Both the position numbers and the translations under genes were made by a program. A stretch of DNA of 64,000 nucleotides from Candidatus Gastranaerophilales bacterium (GTDB taxonomy: Bacteria > Cyanobacteriota > Vampirovibrionia > Gastranaerophilales > Gastranaerophilaceae), in assembly GCA_944322845.1 (NCBI GenBank), contig CALUQE010000004.1:1-64000 (forward strand), read 5' to 3'. This document shows positions 25,077 through 34,252 of this stretch, in pieces. The first letter of the stretch is position 1. Each line of letters starts with the position of its first letter. Below the pieces are notes generated by a model. It searched no databases. It was not told where the DNA came from and saw only the letters and a list, made by a program, of their open reading frames with translations.

Positions 25077-26846
25077 ATGGGAAGAATAGTCCAGCTTTCA
25101 AAACATTTAATAAACCAGATTGCAGCGGGAGAGGTAATTGAACGTCCGTTTTCCGTTGTTAAAGAACTTGTCGAAAATTCAATTGATGCGGGCGCTTCAA
25201 GAATAAGCATAGATATTTCAAACGAGTGCAGAAATATCAGAATTGCGGATAACGGTTCGGGAATTCATCCGGACGATATTCTGCTTGCTTTTTCCAAACA
25301 TGCCACAAGCAAAATTGCAACAAGCGAAGATTTGTATTCGGTTAAAACAATGGGATTCAGGGGCGAAGCCCTCGCAAGTATAATTTCTATCTCCAGACTG
25401 ACCTGCATTACAAGAACAAAAGATTACGATTACGGAACAAAAGTAGAATGCGAAAATTCTGAAGTAAAACAGGCAAAAACAGGCTGTGCAGTCGGTACAA
25501 TTATGGAAGTAAAGGATCTTTTTTATAACATTCCTGCAAGGCTCAAGTTTCTAAAATCAGCCAAGACCGAATTTGCATACATAAGCGAACTTGTACAGTC
25601 GCTTGCTCTTGTGCACCCCGAAATCGCATTTGAACTCAAAAACAACGGCAAAACAACTCTTAAAACAACCGGTCTGGGAGATACGCTCAAGGTTTTGAAA
25701 GAAGTTTTTTCGGAAGAGATATCTTCTAACCTCAGACCTGTTTCAAAAACGGATAAAATCTCGGGGCTTAAGATTTCGGGCTACGTCAGCACTCCTGATT
25801 ATACCCGCTCAAGCAAAAAAGATTACTATACTTATGTAAATTCGCGCATTGTAAAATGTCCGGTATTCCAGAAATCAATAGATATGGTATACAAGAACCT
25901 TATCGGTTCGCGTTATCCGTTTATTATACTTAATCTGGAAATTCCGCCGGAAGATGTGGATGTTAACGTTCATCCTTCCAAAAAAGAAGTACGATATAAA
26001 AATCCGAATCAGGTGTTTAATTTTATTTATTCAGCAATTGATATGGCACTCTCCGGTATTATTGAAAAGGAGAAAAAAGAAGAAGCTCCAAAGCCGGAAA
26101 TTAAACCTGAATCAGATGACATATACATCAGCGGAACTCTGGATTTGAGCAAGGTTTTAAACAAACCGCGCGAAGAAGAAAAAATTCTGACTTTTCCGAA
26201 GCAGCCTGCCATACAGCCGCAGCCTGCTAAGATTTCCGAACCGCAAAAAGTTTTTGAGCAGACAAAATTTATTGAAGAAAAACATGTTGAGCAGGAAGAA
26301 CAGATTATCGGACAGTATCGCAAAACTTATATCCTCATTGAAAGAGAAGAGGGGCTGGAAATCGTTGACCAGCACATTGCGGAAGAGAGATATATTTACG
26401 AAAAATTAAAAAAATCAAAAAATATAGACTGCCAGCTGCTGTTTATTTCTGATGTTATTCCTGTTTCACCAAGCGATAAAGAGCTTCTTGAAGCGAACAA
26501 AGACAAGCTGGAAAAATTCGGATATGAAATTGATTTTATATCTGATACGGAAGCGATTTTCCGAAAAGTTCCGCAACTGATTTCCAAAGTTTCGCCGAAA
26601 GAAATTCTTGCTGACATAATAGAAAATATTTCCGGAAACATTGATAACATAGAAGAAAGCATTTTAATCACAACTTCCTGCAAGGCAGCCGTCAAGGCCA
26701 ATACATACCTTAACCAATTCCAGATGCAGGAGATAATTAAAAACTGGCGTACCTGCGAAAAACCTTTCACCTGTCCGCACGGACGACCAATATCCAAAAT
26801 CATAGAACACAAAGATATTGCAAAATTTTTCCAGAGAAATGCATAA
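25077..26846 (+). CDS. mutL: DNA mismatch repair protein MutL
   Basis: Couples MutS mismatch recognition to strand incision. The 589-residue protein has the GHKL ATPase with KELVENSIDAGA (E30), DNGSGI (58-63) and GFRGEAL (93-99), and DVDVNVHPSKKEV at 293-305. A Pro/Glu-rich linker spans about 330-405. The C-terminal domain has DQHIAEERYIYE (431-442), SCKAAVKAN and CPHGRP, matching the metal-binding motifs of nicking MutL proteins apart from Ile for Ala. MutS is not in the window. Probably leaderless. Confidence 0.96.
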   Translation: MGRIVQLSKHLINQIAAGEVIERPFSVVKELVENSIDAGASRISIDISNECRNIRIADNGSGIHPDDILLAFSKHATSKIATSEDLYSVKTMGFRGEALASIISISRLTCITRTKDYDYGTKVECENSEVKQAKTGCAVGTIMEVKDLFYNIPARLKFLKSAKTEFAYISELVQSLALVHPEIAFELKNNGKTTLKTTGLGDTLKVLKEVFSEEISSNLRPVSKTDKISGLKISGYVSTPDYTRSSKKDYYTYVNSRIVKCPVFQKSIDMVYKNLIGSRYPFIILNLEIPPEDVDVNVHPSKKEVRYKNPNQVFNFIYSAIDMALSGIIEKEKKEEAPKPEIKPESDDIYISGTLDLSKVLNKPREEEKILTFPKQPAIQPQPAKISEPQKVFEQTKFIEEKHVEQEEQIIGQYRKTYILIEREEGLEIVDQHIAEERYIYEKLKKSKNIDCQLLFISDVIPVSPSDKELLEANKDKLEKFGYEIDFISDTEAIFRKVPQLISKVSPKEILADIIENISGNIDNIEESILITTSCKAAVKANTYLNQFQMQEIIKNWRTCEKPFTCPHGRPISKIIEHKDIAKFFQRNA

Positions 26847-26879
26847 AATCAATGCTTTTAATAAAGTAAAAGCCTGAAA

Positions 26880-26957
26880 TTGTAACGTTTTCGTTACAAA
26901 GTAAAATTTTATAGCAATTTTATACAGTCACCAGTTTTATTAGAAATATAGAAGTGT
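26880..26957 (+). promoter_or_regulatory. Upstream region of the 26983 gene: inverted repeat and shared 12-mer
   Basis: TTGTAACG-TTTT-CGTTACAA (26880-26899) is a perfect inverted repeat and could be an operator. ATATAGAAGTGT at 26946-26957, 25 bases before ATG, is identical to a 12-mer located 22 bases before the 16161 start on the other strand. It may be a -10 region (TATAGA). Confidence 0.4.
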
Positions 26958-26982
26958 AGAAATTATATGAAAGAAGGTAACA

Positions 26983-27504
26983 ATGGATCCGATTACAAGT
27001 CCAAATAGTGTAAATTATGCAATGGCAGTTCCGCAAAATAATCAAATGCAGGATTATCCTGATTATTCCAATATGCCGATGGTTTATGAACCGGAGGTTG
27101 AGCAGAAAAAATCAGCATCTTCCAATATGCTGGGAATGACTGCTCTTGGAATCTTAGCTATCGGCGGAGTTCTGTACGGAGCATCAAAAGGTAAAAAAGT
27201 TTCAGGTTTGAAACAGGAAATTGCGCAGCTAAGCGCAGAAAAAGATGCAGCACTCAAGATGAAGGACGAAGCTGTTAAATTGAAAGAAGAAGCAACTCAG
27301 GCTCTGGATAAAGAAAGAACTTTAAACCGCAGACAGAGATTTATGCGTTTATTTAACCCTAATTACGGCTTAACAGCTGAAGAAAAAGAAGCAAGAATTG
27401 CGGCAAAAAAAGCCAAAGCAGAAGCTAAAAAAGCTGCAAAGGCAGAGAAAAAAGGTGAAAAGACGGAAACAAAACCGGAATCAAATGCTCCGGAAAACAA
27501 ATAA
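26983..27504 (+). CDS. Single-pass membrane protein with coiled coil and Lys/Ala-rich tail
   Basis: A 173-residue protein of unknown function preceded by GAAAGAAGG. Residues 1-45 are polar, 48-66 form one membrane segment (SNMLGMTALGILAIGGVLYG), 70-115 a coiled coil, and the tail is Lys/Ala/Glu-rich. The orientation is probably N-out, with the basic tail in the cytoplasm. It shares an upstream 12-mer with the 15796 membrane protein, suggesting co-regulation, and ends at a strong terminator. Confidence 0.7.
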   Translation: MDPITSPNSVNYAMAVPQNNQMQDYPDYSNMPMVYEPEVEQKKSASSNMLGMTALGILAIGGVLYGASKGKKVSGLKQEIAQLSAEKDAALKMKDEAVKLKEEATQALDKERTLNRRQRFMRLFNPNYGLTAEEKEARIAAKKAKAEAKKAAKAEKKGEKTETKPESNAPENK

Positions 27505-27507
27505 TAT

Positions 27508-27545
27508 AAAAAAGGGCGCCGGATTTATCCGGTGCCCTTTTTTTA
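27508..27545. terminator. Bidirectional terminator
   Basis: AAAGGGCGCCGGAT pairs with ATCCGGTGCCCTTT (one G-T pair) between A and T runs. It separates the 26983 gene from the convergent MacA-like gene. Confidence 0.9.
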
Positions 27546-27551
27546 TTCTTC

Positions 27552-28733
27552 TTACAACCTTGGCGGTCTCATCTCCTGTGTCTTCTTATTTTTTGCATTC
27601 TTAATCCCGATTAAAACAGTTTCGCCTTCATGTATATTATTGCCTTTAACTTCCGTGAAGGAATCGTCGCTTGCTCCAACCTCTATATCTACACGTGCTA
27701 TTTTCATGCCGTTTTTAACCCAGAGTCCCTGAGTTTTGTACTTTTTTCCGTCTGTGCTCGGAGTAAATTTCAGAGCAATGTTCGGTACTGTAAGTACATT
27801 CTCGTTTTGTGCAGTGATAATTGACACATTTGCAGTCATACCCGGTTTAAGTTTTAAATCCGTATTATCAACAGTTACTATTACGGAATAAGTTACAACA
27901 TTTGATACTGTTGTCGGCGAGATTCTTACCTGAGTAACTTTACCCTGAAAAACACTGTTAGGATACCCGTCAAGCGTGTATGTTACATCCTGTCCTTCTT
28001 TAACCTCGCCGATATCAGCTTCCGAAACATTAACTTCAATCTGCATTTTTTCTAAATCCTGCGCGATTGTAAAAAGTTCCGGCGCCTGAAAGCTTGCCGC
28101 AACAGGCTGACCAAGGTCAATTTCACGGGAAATTATCATTCCGCTTACGGGTGCGGTTATTTTTGTGTAATTCAAATTTACAAGTGATTGATCATACTGG
28201 GCTTTTGTCTGATTAATCTTCGCTTTTGCCGCATTAACCTGAGCAAGCGCAGATTCATAATCAGCTTCTGCCTGATCCAATTCGGATTTTGGAATAAAAC
28301 TTTTTGCGTATAAATTTTTGTATCGTCTGAGAGTCTTTGCACACATCTCAAAAGTTGCCTGACGGTTGGCTAAATCCGCCTCTGCAGAAGCAACGTTTGC
28401 GGCATTCTGGTCTACCGTCGCCTGAAAAGTTCTCGGGTCAATTTCGGCAAGAAGCTGACCTTTTTCGACTTTGGAATTAAAGTCGACATAAATTGCGCTA
28501 ATCAGACCTGAAACCGTAGAACCGACGGAAACCGTGTTTACCGGATTAATCGTTCCTGAAGCTTCAACAACCTGAGTAATCGTTCTGCGCTTAATCTTTG
28601 TGGTCTGGTATTCAACATGATTATTTTTTATGGTTGAAATTACTATGCTGAGCGCTATTATGACTAACAAGATTATTAACACTTGTTTTCGGTTCAAATT
28701 TTTTAACTTATTTAACATTTCCCGAATGTTCAT
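27552..28733 (-). CDS. Periplasmic adaptor (MacA/HlyD family)
   Basis: Membrane-fusion protein that joins an inner-membrane exporter to an outer-membrane TolC channel. The 393-residue protein has a membrane anchor at 18-38, a split lipoyl/biotinyl-like domain (VEASGTINPVNTVSVGSTVSG near 57-77), an alpha-helical hairpin (about 110-190) and beta-barrel domains. The order and length resemble MacA. It overlaps the upstream TolC gene by four bases. A MacB-type ATPase/permease is expected but absent; a terminator follows instead. Confidence 0.88.
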   Translation of the reverse strand: MNIREMLNKLKNLNRKQVLIILLVIIALSIVISTIKNNHVEYQTTKIKRRTITQVVEASGTINPVNTVSVGSTVSGLISAIYVDFNSKVEKGQLLAEIDPRTFQATVDQNAANVASAEADLANRQATFEMCAKTLRRYKNLYAKSFIPKSELDQAEADYESALAQVNAAKAKINQTKAQYDQSLVNLNYTKITAPVSGMIISREIDLGQPVAASFQAPELFTIAQDLEKMQIEVNVSEADIGEVKEGQDVTYTLDGYPNSVFQGKVTQVRISPTTVSNVVTYSVIVTVDNTDLKLKPGMTANVSIITAQNENVLTVPNIALKFTPSTDGKKYKTQGLWVKNGMKIARVDIEVGASDDSFTEVKGNNIHEGETVLIGIKNAKNKKTQEMRPPRL

Positions 28734-30298
28734 ACATTATCCTTTTTGTTTTCTTTTTTTGAATCTTTTTTAGCTTTTTTTGCAGCCTTTGCTTCCTGTT
28801 TTTCCTGTTTCTTCAAGACCTTTGAATAATCCTGAATTTCTTCAACAGTAAGAGTATTTTCCTGCGGCAGGGCAATTTCTCTTTCAAGCGTTGCCCGTGC
28901 TACATTATAATTATATACCGCCTGAATATAAGAGCTTTGAGCGTTATTGTAATTCACTCTTGCATCCTGAAGCTGGATATAGTCACCCAATCCCACCATA
29001 TACCTGCCGTCTGCAAGTTCTAAATTCTCTAAAGTCTGACGCACATTTGTTTCAAGAAGCGGTATTTGTTTCTCAAGCTGAATCATATCAACATAGGCAC
29101 TTTGAATATCAAAATACAAATTCTGATTCAGAAGCTCCACTTCTGTTTTTGCCAGATTTAACTGTGCGTTTGCAATATCAACTTCGTGTTTTACCTGTTT
29201 TATGTTGAAGGTTGAACTCAAATTTACGGAAATATTCATTCCGTTATCATTATAAAGTCTCGTATTTGCATAACTATAACCGACATTTCCGGTTAAATCC
29301 GGCAGGTACTGGCGTTTTGTCAACAAAACATATTGCTGCATAGCCTTAACCGTAGCCTGCAGAGCTTTCAAATCAGGACGATTCTCTTTGGCAATTTCAA
29401 CCGACTTTTCAAATGTAAACGGATATTTCTCAAAAGTATAATTCTTTAAAAAATCTCCTTTTTCTGCTTTCACGGCATACACCGCATCGCTGATATCATT
29501 CGGAAGCTTCAAAAGTTTCTTATAATGATCAATATGTGTTAGGCTCATCGGAACGTACGGATTTGCCAGATTAAAAGTTTCTGTATTTGTAATACTGTAC
29601 TCCGGAGCGTATGCAACATACATCGCGTTATTAAGGCTTACTATAGCATTTTTATAGGTATTTTCGGCTCTTACAAGAGAAATTTTCGAATCAGAAAGGT
29701 TTACCTCGGCATTAACAAGGTCAATCTTAGAACGTATACCTTCTTCATAATAAGCCAGAGTTCTCTGGTAATTTCTTTCGTTAATTTGGACATTAAGCCT
29801 TTCAACTTCCATTAAAGAGCGGGCTGCAAGAACCGCATAGTATTGCAGTTTAACATTAAAAATTGTAGTCAAAACCGCTTCGTCAAAATCAAATTCTGCC
29901 GCTATGCGGTTAAATTTTTCCATTCTGATATTAGCGTCAGCTTTACCAAAGTTCCACAAAAGCTGCGACAAAGAAGCGTCAAACCCCGGCAGTGTTCTGG
30001 ATTGATAGCTCCCTCTGCCGTTGCTTCTTTCTCCGAAATTCTGGTTATAACCTACTCCAAGTGAAAGAGATGGAAAATAAGCGGATTTAGCCACCCCTAC
30101 AGAAGAAACCGCTATGTCATAATTAAAAATTGAACGTTTTATAACCGGACTGTTGTTCAGTGCAATTTTTATACAATCGTTCAAAGACAACGCAGAACCC
30201 TTTTCTATCTGTATTGCCTGAATTGTCTGTACTGCCTGCACCTGCAAGCCGGTAATCATAAGGATTACAACTAAGAATGTTCTTATTTTTATCTTCAT
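28730..30298 (-). CDS. TolC family outer-membrane efflux protein
   Basis: Outer-membrane channel-tunnel for type I secretion or efflux. The 522-residue protein has a signal peptide (to about residue 22), two OEP repeats of long helices and a Lys-rich tail (KKQEKQEAKAAKKAKKDSKKE) not typical of TolC. SLNDCIKIALNNSPVI marks the start of the mature part. Its existence shows a Gram-negative envelope. It is translationally coupled to the adaptor gene. Confidence 0.9.
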   Translation of the reverse strand: MKIKIRTFLVVILMITGLQVQAVQTIQAIQIEKGSALSLNDCIKIALNNSPVIKRSIFNYDIAVSSVGVAKSAYFPSLSLGVGYNQNFGERSNGRGSYQSRTLPGFDASLSQLLWNFGKADANIRMEKFNRIAAEFDFDEAVLTTIFNVKLQYYAVLAARSLMEVERLNVQINERNYQRTLAYYEEGIRSKIDLVNAEVNLSDSKISLVRAENTYKNAIVSLNNAMYVAYAPEYSITNTETFNLANPYVPMSLTHIDHYKKLLKLPNDISDAVYAVKAEKGDFLKNYTFEKYPFTFEKSVEIAKENRPDLKALQATVKAMQQYVLLTKRQYLPDLTGNVGYSYANTRLYNDNGMNISVNLSSTFNIKQVKHEVDIANAQLNLAKTEVELLNQNLYFDIQSAYVDMIQLEKQIPLLETNVRQTLENLELADGRYMVGLGDYIQLQDARVNYNNAQSSYIQAVYNYNVARATLEREIALPQENTLTVEEIQDYSKVLKKQEKQEAKAAKKAKKDSKKENKKDNV

Positions 30299-30485
30299 CC
30301 GCCCTGTGTATAGTGTTTTTTAATATAACCTTCGCCTACAATATTATAAACGACAAGCGATAATTTAAGTTCATTTTTTTATATGAAATTATCATACAGT
30401 CCGGTATGTTTATTGGATATTACCCGATTGTTTAATTCTTTAAAACCTGCTAAGCTGTTGTTAATATTTTTTGAAAAGGATAATT

Positions 30486-30899
30486 ATGAATTCTTTTGTA
30501 TGGAACAAAATAAAACACGATGTAAAAGTCGAAAAGTTAAATGAACAGCACAAAAAGCTTTTTGATACTTTAGCAAAATTGTACAAAGCAATGGAAGATA
30601 AGAGCGACAAAAAAGCTCTGGCAAAAGTCATTGATGAATTGATAATATATTCAAAAGAACACTTAACAACTGAAGAAGAACTTTTAGAAAAACATAACTA
30701 TCCGGCAATTGCACAACAAAAAGAACAGCATAAAATTTTCATAGATAAAGTACAAAGTTTCCGTAATGAATTTGAAACTAATAATAACTTTATGCTCTAT
30801 TTTAATATGGCAGTATTTCTAAAAAACTGGATAGCTAACCATATAGAAGAGATTGACCGGCTTTACTCTAAATTTTTAAACGATAGAGGAGTATTTTAA
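30486..30899 (+). CDS. Bacteriohemerythrin
   Basis: Cytoplasmic di-iron oxygen-binding protein (137 residues) that may scavenge or sense O2 in an anaerobe. Iron-ligand motifs are visible: NEQHKKLFD, EHLTTEEELLEKHNYP, EQHKIF and NHIEEIDRLY. A TTG at 30471 is in frame, but AAAAGGA suits the ATG at 30486 and gives the family start. It stands alone and converges with nadK. It fits the oxygen-defence theme set by the Bcp peroxiredoxin. Confidence 0.9.
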   Translation: MNSFVWNKIKHDVKVEKLNEQHKKLFDTLAKLYKAMEDKSDKKALAKVIDELIIYSKEHLTTEEELLEKHNYPAIAQQKEQHKIFIDKVQSFRNEFETNNNFMLYFNMAVFLKNWIANHIEEIDRLYSKFLNDRGVF

Positions 30900-30907
30900 A
30901 ACAGTAT

Positions 30908-31693
30908 TTATCTTCCTTCCGGAGAAATTCCCCAGTGCAGTTTATTTCTTAAAACAGAATAAAAACTGTCATCGTTTAAAAAGGCCAGCAAAGCTTTTTG
31001 TCCGGAGGTTTTTATCGAAATCTGTTTTACACACTCAGCAGTATCCGCCCCGTCCGCCGCAACAGAAAGTAGCTTATCACTGGTTTTTACCGTAATTGTT
31101 TCATTAACCGGAACCACAAGAGGACGGGCATTAAGCGTATGCGGACATACCGGCACAATTACAATCGCATCAAGCGTCGGATATAAAACAGGACCTCCAG
31201 CTGAAAGCCCGTAAGCTGTCGAACCGGTCGGCGTCGAAATTATCAAACCGTCTGCTATATAATCACACACAAATTTTCCGTTAATTTCAAGATAAAATTT
31301 AGAAGTTCTGTACGTATTGCACCCCTTGATTACAAAATCATTCAAAGCAAGTGCATTATCAGATTCCAGCATCAGCCTTTCTTCGGTCGAATATCTGTTT
31401 TCAAGCACCTTTTTTACTACTTCATCTATCTCGCAAACACCCGCCTGAGATAAAAAACCAAGCCGGCCGAGATTTATTCCGAGAACAGGTGTTTTAAAAG
31501 CGGCATAAAACCTTGCAGCTTTCAGCAGAGTACCGTCACCGCCGATTACAAAAGTAAATCCGCCATAGTTTTCCATATTATCAATACCAAAAGCCTTAAA
31601 ATCGACACCGTTTTGATTCAGATTTTTTTTCAATACTTCAAGAATATCACCGCATCCGGCTATTTGATTATTGTATACAACATTAATTCTCAT
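30908..31693 (-). CDS. nadK: NAD kinase
   Basis: Phosphorylates NAD to NADP. The 261-residue protein has GGDGTLL (51-57, with catalytic D53), GINLGRLGFL, and ISTPTGSTAYGLSAGGP, the family's nucleotide-binding motifs. TATAAT lies seven bases before ATG and no ribosome site is seen, so the mRNA is likely leaderless. It diverges from the DUF151 gene. Confidence 0.96.
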   Translation of the reverse strand: MRINVVYNNQIAGCGDILEVLKKNLNQNGVDFKAFGIDNMENYGGFTFVIGGDGTLLKAARFYAAFKTPVLGINLGRLGFLSQAGVCEIDEVVKKVLENRYSTEERLMLESDNALALNDFVIKGCNTYRTSKFYLEINGKFVCDYIADGLIISTPTGSTAYGLSAGGPVLYPTLDAIVIVPVCPHTLNARPLVVPVNETITVKTSDKLLSVAADGADTAECVKQISIKTSGQKALLAFLNDDSFYSVLRNKLHWGISPEGR

Positions 31694-31700
31694 ACATCGG

Positions 31701-31706
31701 ATTATA
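31701..31706 (-). promoter_or_regulatory. -10 box of a leaderless nadK promoter
   Basis: Minus-strand TATAAT followed by a seven-base gap to the nadK ATG at 31693. Confidence 0.6.
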
Positions 31707-31763
31707 TCATATAATTTGGTTTTGTGATATAATAATCGAAAACACTGGTTGAGGACTTATTTT

Positions 31764-32273
31764 ATGATAGAAATGAAGGTAATGGGTATAGCACTTGATG
31801 TAAGAACAAATTCACCTATAGTTGTTCTTCACGATCTCGATAACAGAAAAGCTCTTCCGATATGGATAGGCTCTGCTGAAGCAAGTGCAATTATAAGATG
31901 TATTGAAGGGCTTGTTGTGGCCCGCCCTATGACTCACGACTTAATCGCAAATATTATTGAAAAAACAGGTTACACACTTGAAAAAATTGAGATTAATGAC
32001 GTTGAAAAAGAAACGTATTTTGCAACCCTTTTCCTTGTAAAAGACGGCGAAACCCTTGAAATTGACGCCCGTCCTTCTGACGCTATTGCAATTGCAATGA
32101 GAGCGGATGCACCGATTTATGTTACCGCAAATGTCCTCATGAACGGCTCTGTCTCAACAGATACCGCAAAAGATGAAGAAGAAGCGCAGGAATTTAAAGA
32201 CTTTATTCAAAACATCAAGCCTTCCGATTTTGAAAAAATGATGAAGGGAAAACATGAAGAATCTGATCAATAA
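31764..32273 (+). CDS. Bifunctional nuclease-like protein (DUF151)
   Basis: A 169-residue member of the DUF151/BFN family, whose plant and bacterial members have been reported to bind or cut nucleic acids. Signature stretches are LPIWIGSAEASAI and the RPSDAIAIAMRADAPIYV region. The start at 31764 is chosen for TTGAGG upstream; a TTG at 31749 is also in frame. The C-terminal acidic helix is typical. Its role here is not known. dapL follows 33 bases later. Confidence 0.85.
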   Translation: MIEMKVMGIALDVRTNSPIVVLHDLDNRKALPIWIGSAEASAIIRCIEGLVVARPMTHDLIANIIEKTGYTLEKIEINDVEKETYFATLFLVKDGETLEIDARPSDAIAIAMRADAPIYVTANVLMNGSVSTDTAKDEEEAQEFKDFIQNIKPSDFEKMMKGKHEESDQ

Positions 32274-32306
32274 AATTGTCTCAAAATAATAAAAACAGAG
32301 GATAGT

Positions 32307-33476
32307 ATGAACCTAAATAAAAATTATGACAACCTTGAACAAAGTTATCTTTTTTCAACTGTAGCAAAAAAAGTAAATGAATTTACGTCAAAAAATCCCG
32401 ACAAAAAAATTATAAGACTCGGCATTGGCGATGTAACTCTGCCTTTATGCAAAAAAGTAATTGAAGCAATGCATAAAGCCGTTGACGAAATGGGAATGCA
32501 ATCAACTTTCCGCGGTTACGGCCCTGAACAAGGATATGATTTTTTACGTGAAGCCGTTCAAAAATACTATACAACACACAACGTAAATCTTGATTTGGAT
32601 GAAATTTTTATCTCTGACGGCGCTAAAAGTGATTTAGGAAACATTCTGGATTTATTCGGCAACGATAATACCGTACTAGTTCCGGATCCGGTTTATCCCG
32701 TTTATGTTGATACAAATATTATGGCAGGAAGAAAAGTTATTTTTGCGGATGCAAACGGCGACAACTGCTTTCTTCCGCTTCCGGACAAAAACGTTAAAGC
32801 TGATTTAATTTATATTTGCTCGCCAAACAACCCGACCGGTGCCGCATATAACAGAGAACAGCTTAATAGCTGGATTGAATATGCAAAAGAAAATAATGCC
32901 ATAATTCTTTTTGATACTGCGTATGAATGCTTTATTGACGATTCTTCAATACCTCACAGTATTTATGAAATAGAAGGTGCAAAAGATTGTGCAATAGAAT
33001 TCTGCTCACTCTCAAAAATGGCTGGTTTTACCGGAACAAGATGCGGATATACAATTGTTCCTAAAGCCCTCGGGAAATTGAATAAAATGTGGCTTAGACG
33101 CCAAACAACCAAGTTTAACGGTGTTCCGTACATCGTTCAAAGAGGTGCTGAAGCTGTATTTACAGAAGAAGGACAAAAAGAAATTAAAGAAAACTTAAAT
33201 TACTACAAAGAAAACGCAAAAATAATTTCCGAAACTCTTAAGCGCTGCAACATTTGGCACGTTGGCGGTAAATATTCTCCTTATATATGGCTAAAATGTC
33301 CGAATAATATGAAATCCTGGGAATTTTTTGACTACCTTTTAGAGCATGCACAGGTTGTAGGCACTCCTGGTGCAGGCTTCGGAAAAAACGGAGAAGGATA
33401 TTTCCGTCTTACATCTTTCGGCTCAAAAGAAAATACGCTTGAAGCAATGGAAAGAATTGAAAAATTATTTAAATAA
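32307..33476 (+). CDS. dapL: LL-diaminopimelate aminotransferase
   Basis: Makes LL-diaminopimelate directly from tetrahydrodipicolinate for lysine and peptidoglycan. The 389-residue PLP enzyme has SPNNPTG (172-178), the PLP lysine K237 in SLSKMAGFTGTR, and the DapL N-terminal region with FRGYGPEQGYDFLREA. This route is used by Cyanobacteria, Chlamydiae and several anaerobes. AGAGGA precedes ATG, and a strong terminator follows. Confidence 0.94.
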   Translation: MNLNKNYDNLEQSYLFSTVAKKVNEFTSKNPDKKIIRLGIGDVTLPLCKKVIEAMHKAVDEMGMQSTFRGYGPEQGYDFLREAVQKYYTTHNVNLDLDEIFISDGAKSDLGNILDLFGNDNTVLVPDPVYPVYVDTNIMAGRKVIFADANGDNCFLPLPDKNVKADLIYICSPNNPTGAAYNREQLNSWIEYAKENNAIILFDTAYECFIDDSSIPHSIYEIEGAKDCAIEFCSLSKMAGFTGTRCGYTIVPKALGKLNKMWLRRQTTKFNGVPYIVQRGAEAVFTEEGQKEIKENLNYYKENAKIISETLKRCNIWHVGGKYSPYIWLKCPNNMKSWEFFDYLLEHAQVVGTPGAGFGKNGEGYFRLTSFGSKENTLEAMERIEKLFK

Positions 33477-33491
33477 GATTACTTGTAATCA

Positions 33492-33537
33492 TTAAAGGGC
33501 GAAAATGCAAAGCATTTTCGCCCTTTAATATTTTTAT
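33492..33537 (+). terminator. Rho-independent terminator after dapL
   Basis: TTAAAGGGCGAAAATGC pairs with GCATTTTCGCCCTTTAA across AAA, followed by a T-rich tract. Confidence 0.88.
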
Positions 33538-33611
33538 AAAAATGCGTATTATACCTTTACTGGGAGTGCAAAGCTGTGTATATAATTTATTGCATAAATT
33601 AAAATAATAAT

Positions 33612-33944
33612 ATGAATATAGCAAAAAGATTTGGAAAAAATTTAAAAAATATACGTGAGAAACGTGAACTTACACAGGAACAGCTTGCAGAACTTGTTGA
33701 AATAAGCCCATCTTCTTTAAGCAGAATAGAGCGCGGCTTAAGCTACCCTAAACCTCTGACTTTAGAAAGAATAGCTAACGCATTAAATATAAAACCGCAT
33801 CTTTTATACCTTAATTCTGAGAGGGATTTCAACTGTGAACAAGGTTATAAAGAAATATGTGAATGGCTCGAGAGAATAAAAAATGACAGAGTTTCTTTAA
33901 TTATTGTATATGATTTTTTAAAAGAATTTTTTGAAACATTGTAA
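33612..33944 (+). CDS. XRE-family transcriptional regulator
   Basis: A 110-residue DNA-binding protein. The helix-turn-helix lies at about 8-62 (LTQEQLAELVEISPSSLSRIERG) and is followed by a helical C-terminal part that may dimerise. No ribosome site is visible; TATAAT at 33581-33586 gives a short leader. Its targets are unknown. It lies just before tRNA-Ala. Confidence 0.88.
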   Translation: MNIAKRFGKNLKNIREKRELTQEQLAELVEISPSSLSRIERGLSYPKPLTLERIANALNIKPHLLYLNSERDFNCEQGYKEICEWLERIKNDRVSLIIVYDFLKEFFETL

Positions 33945-34053
33945 ATAAAAAAGACCTCTTTACAAAAAAAAATCATCATGTAGAATAATAAATGTAGCCG
34001 AGAGGTAAATAATTAAATAGCATTTATAGCTTGGTTACATGACAATAGAATAT

Positions 34054-34126
34054 GGGGGTTTAGCTCAGCTGGTAGAGCACCTGCTTTGCACGCAGGGGGT
34101 CAGGAGTTCGAATCTCCTAACCTCCA
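34054..34126 (+). tRNA. tRNA-Ala (TGC)
   Basis: A 73-nt cloverleaf: acceptor GGGGGTT/AACCTCC, D arm GCTC/GAGC, anticodon arm CCTGC-TTTGCAC-GCAGG with anticodon TGC, T arm AGGAG-TTCGAAT-CTCCT and discriminator A. The acceptor carries the G3-T70 pair that marks alanine tRNA. CCA is not encoded. A terminator follows at once. Confidence 0.97.
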
Positions 34127-34164
34127 AAAATAAAAGGTACATCAAATATGTACCTTTTATTTTT
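34127..34164 (+). terminator. Terminator after tRNA-Ala
   Basis: AAAATAAAAGGTACAT pairs with ATGTACCTTTTATTTT across CAAAT, with a T run at the end. Confidence 0.88.
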
Positions 34165-34252
34165 GGCTTACTATATTACATTATAGATTTTGAAATAGCA
34201 CAAGTTTAGTTGAAAGCAGAACGGCAAAATCTTGTATTGTCCATTGATAAAC

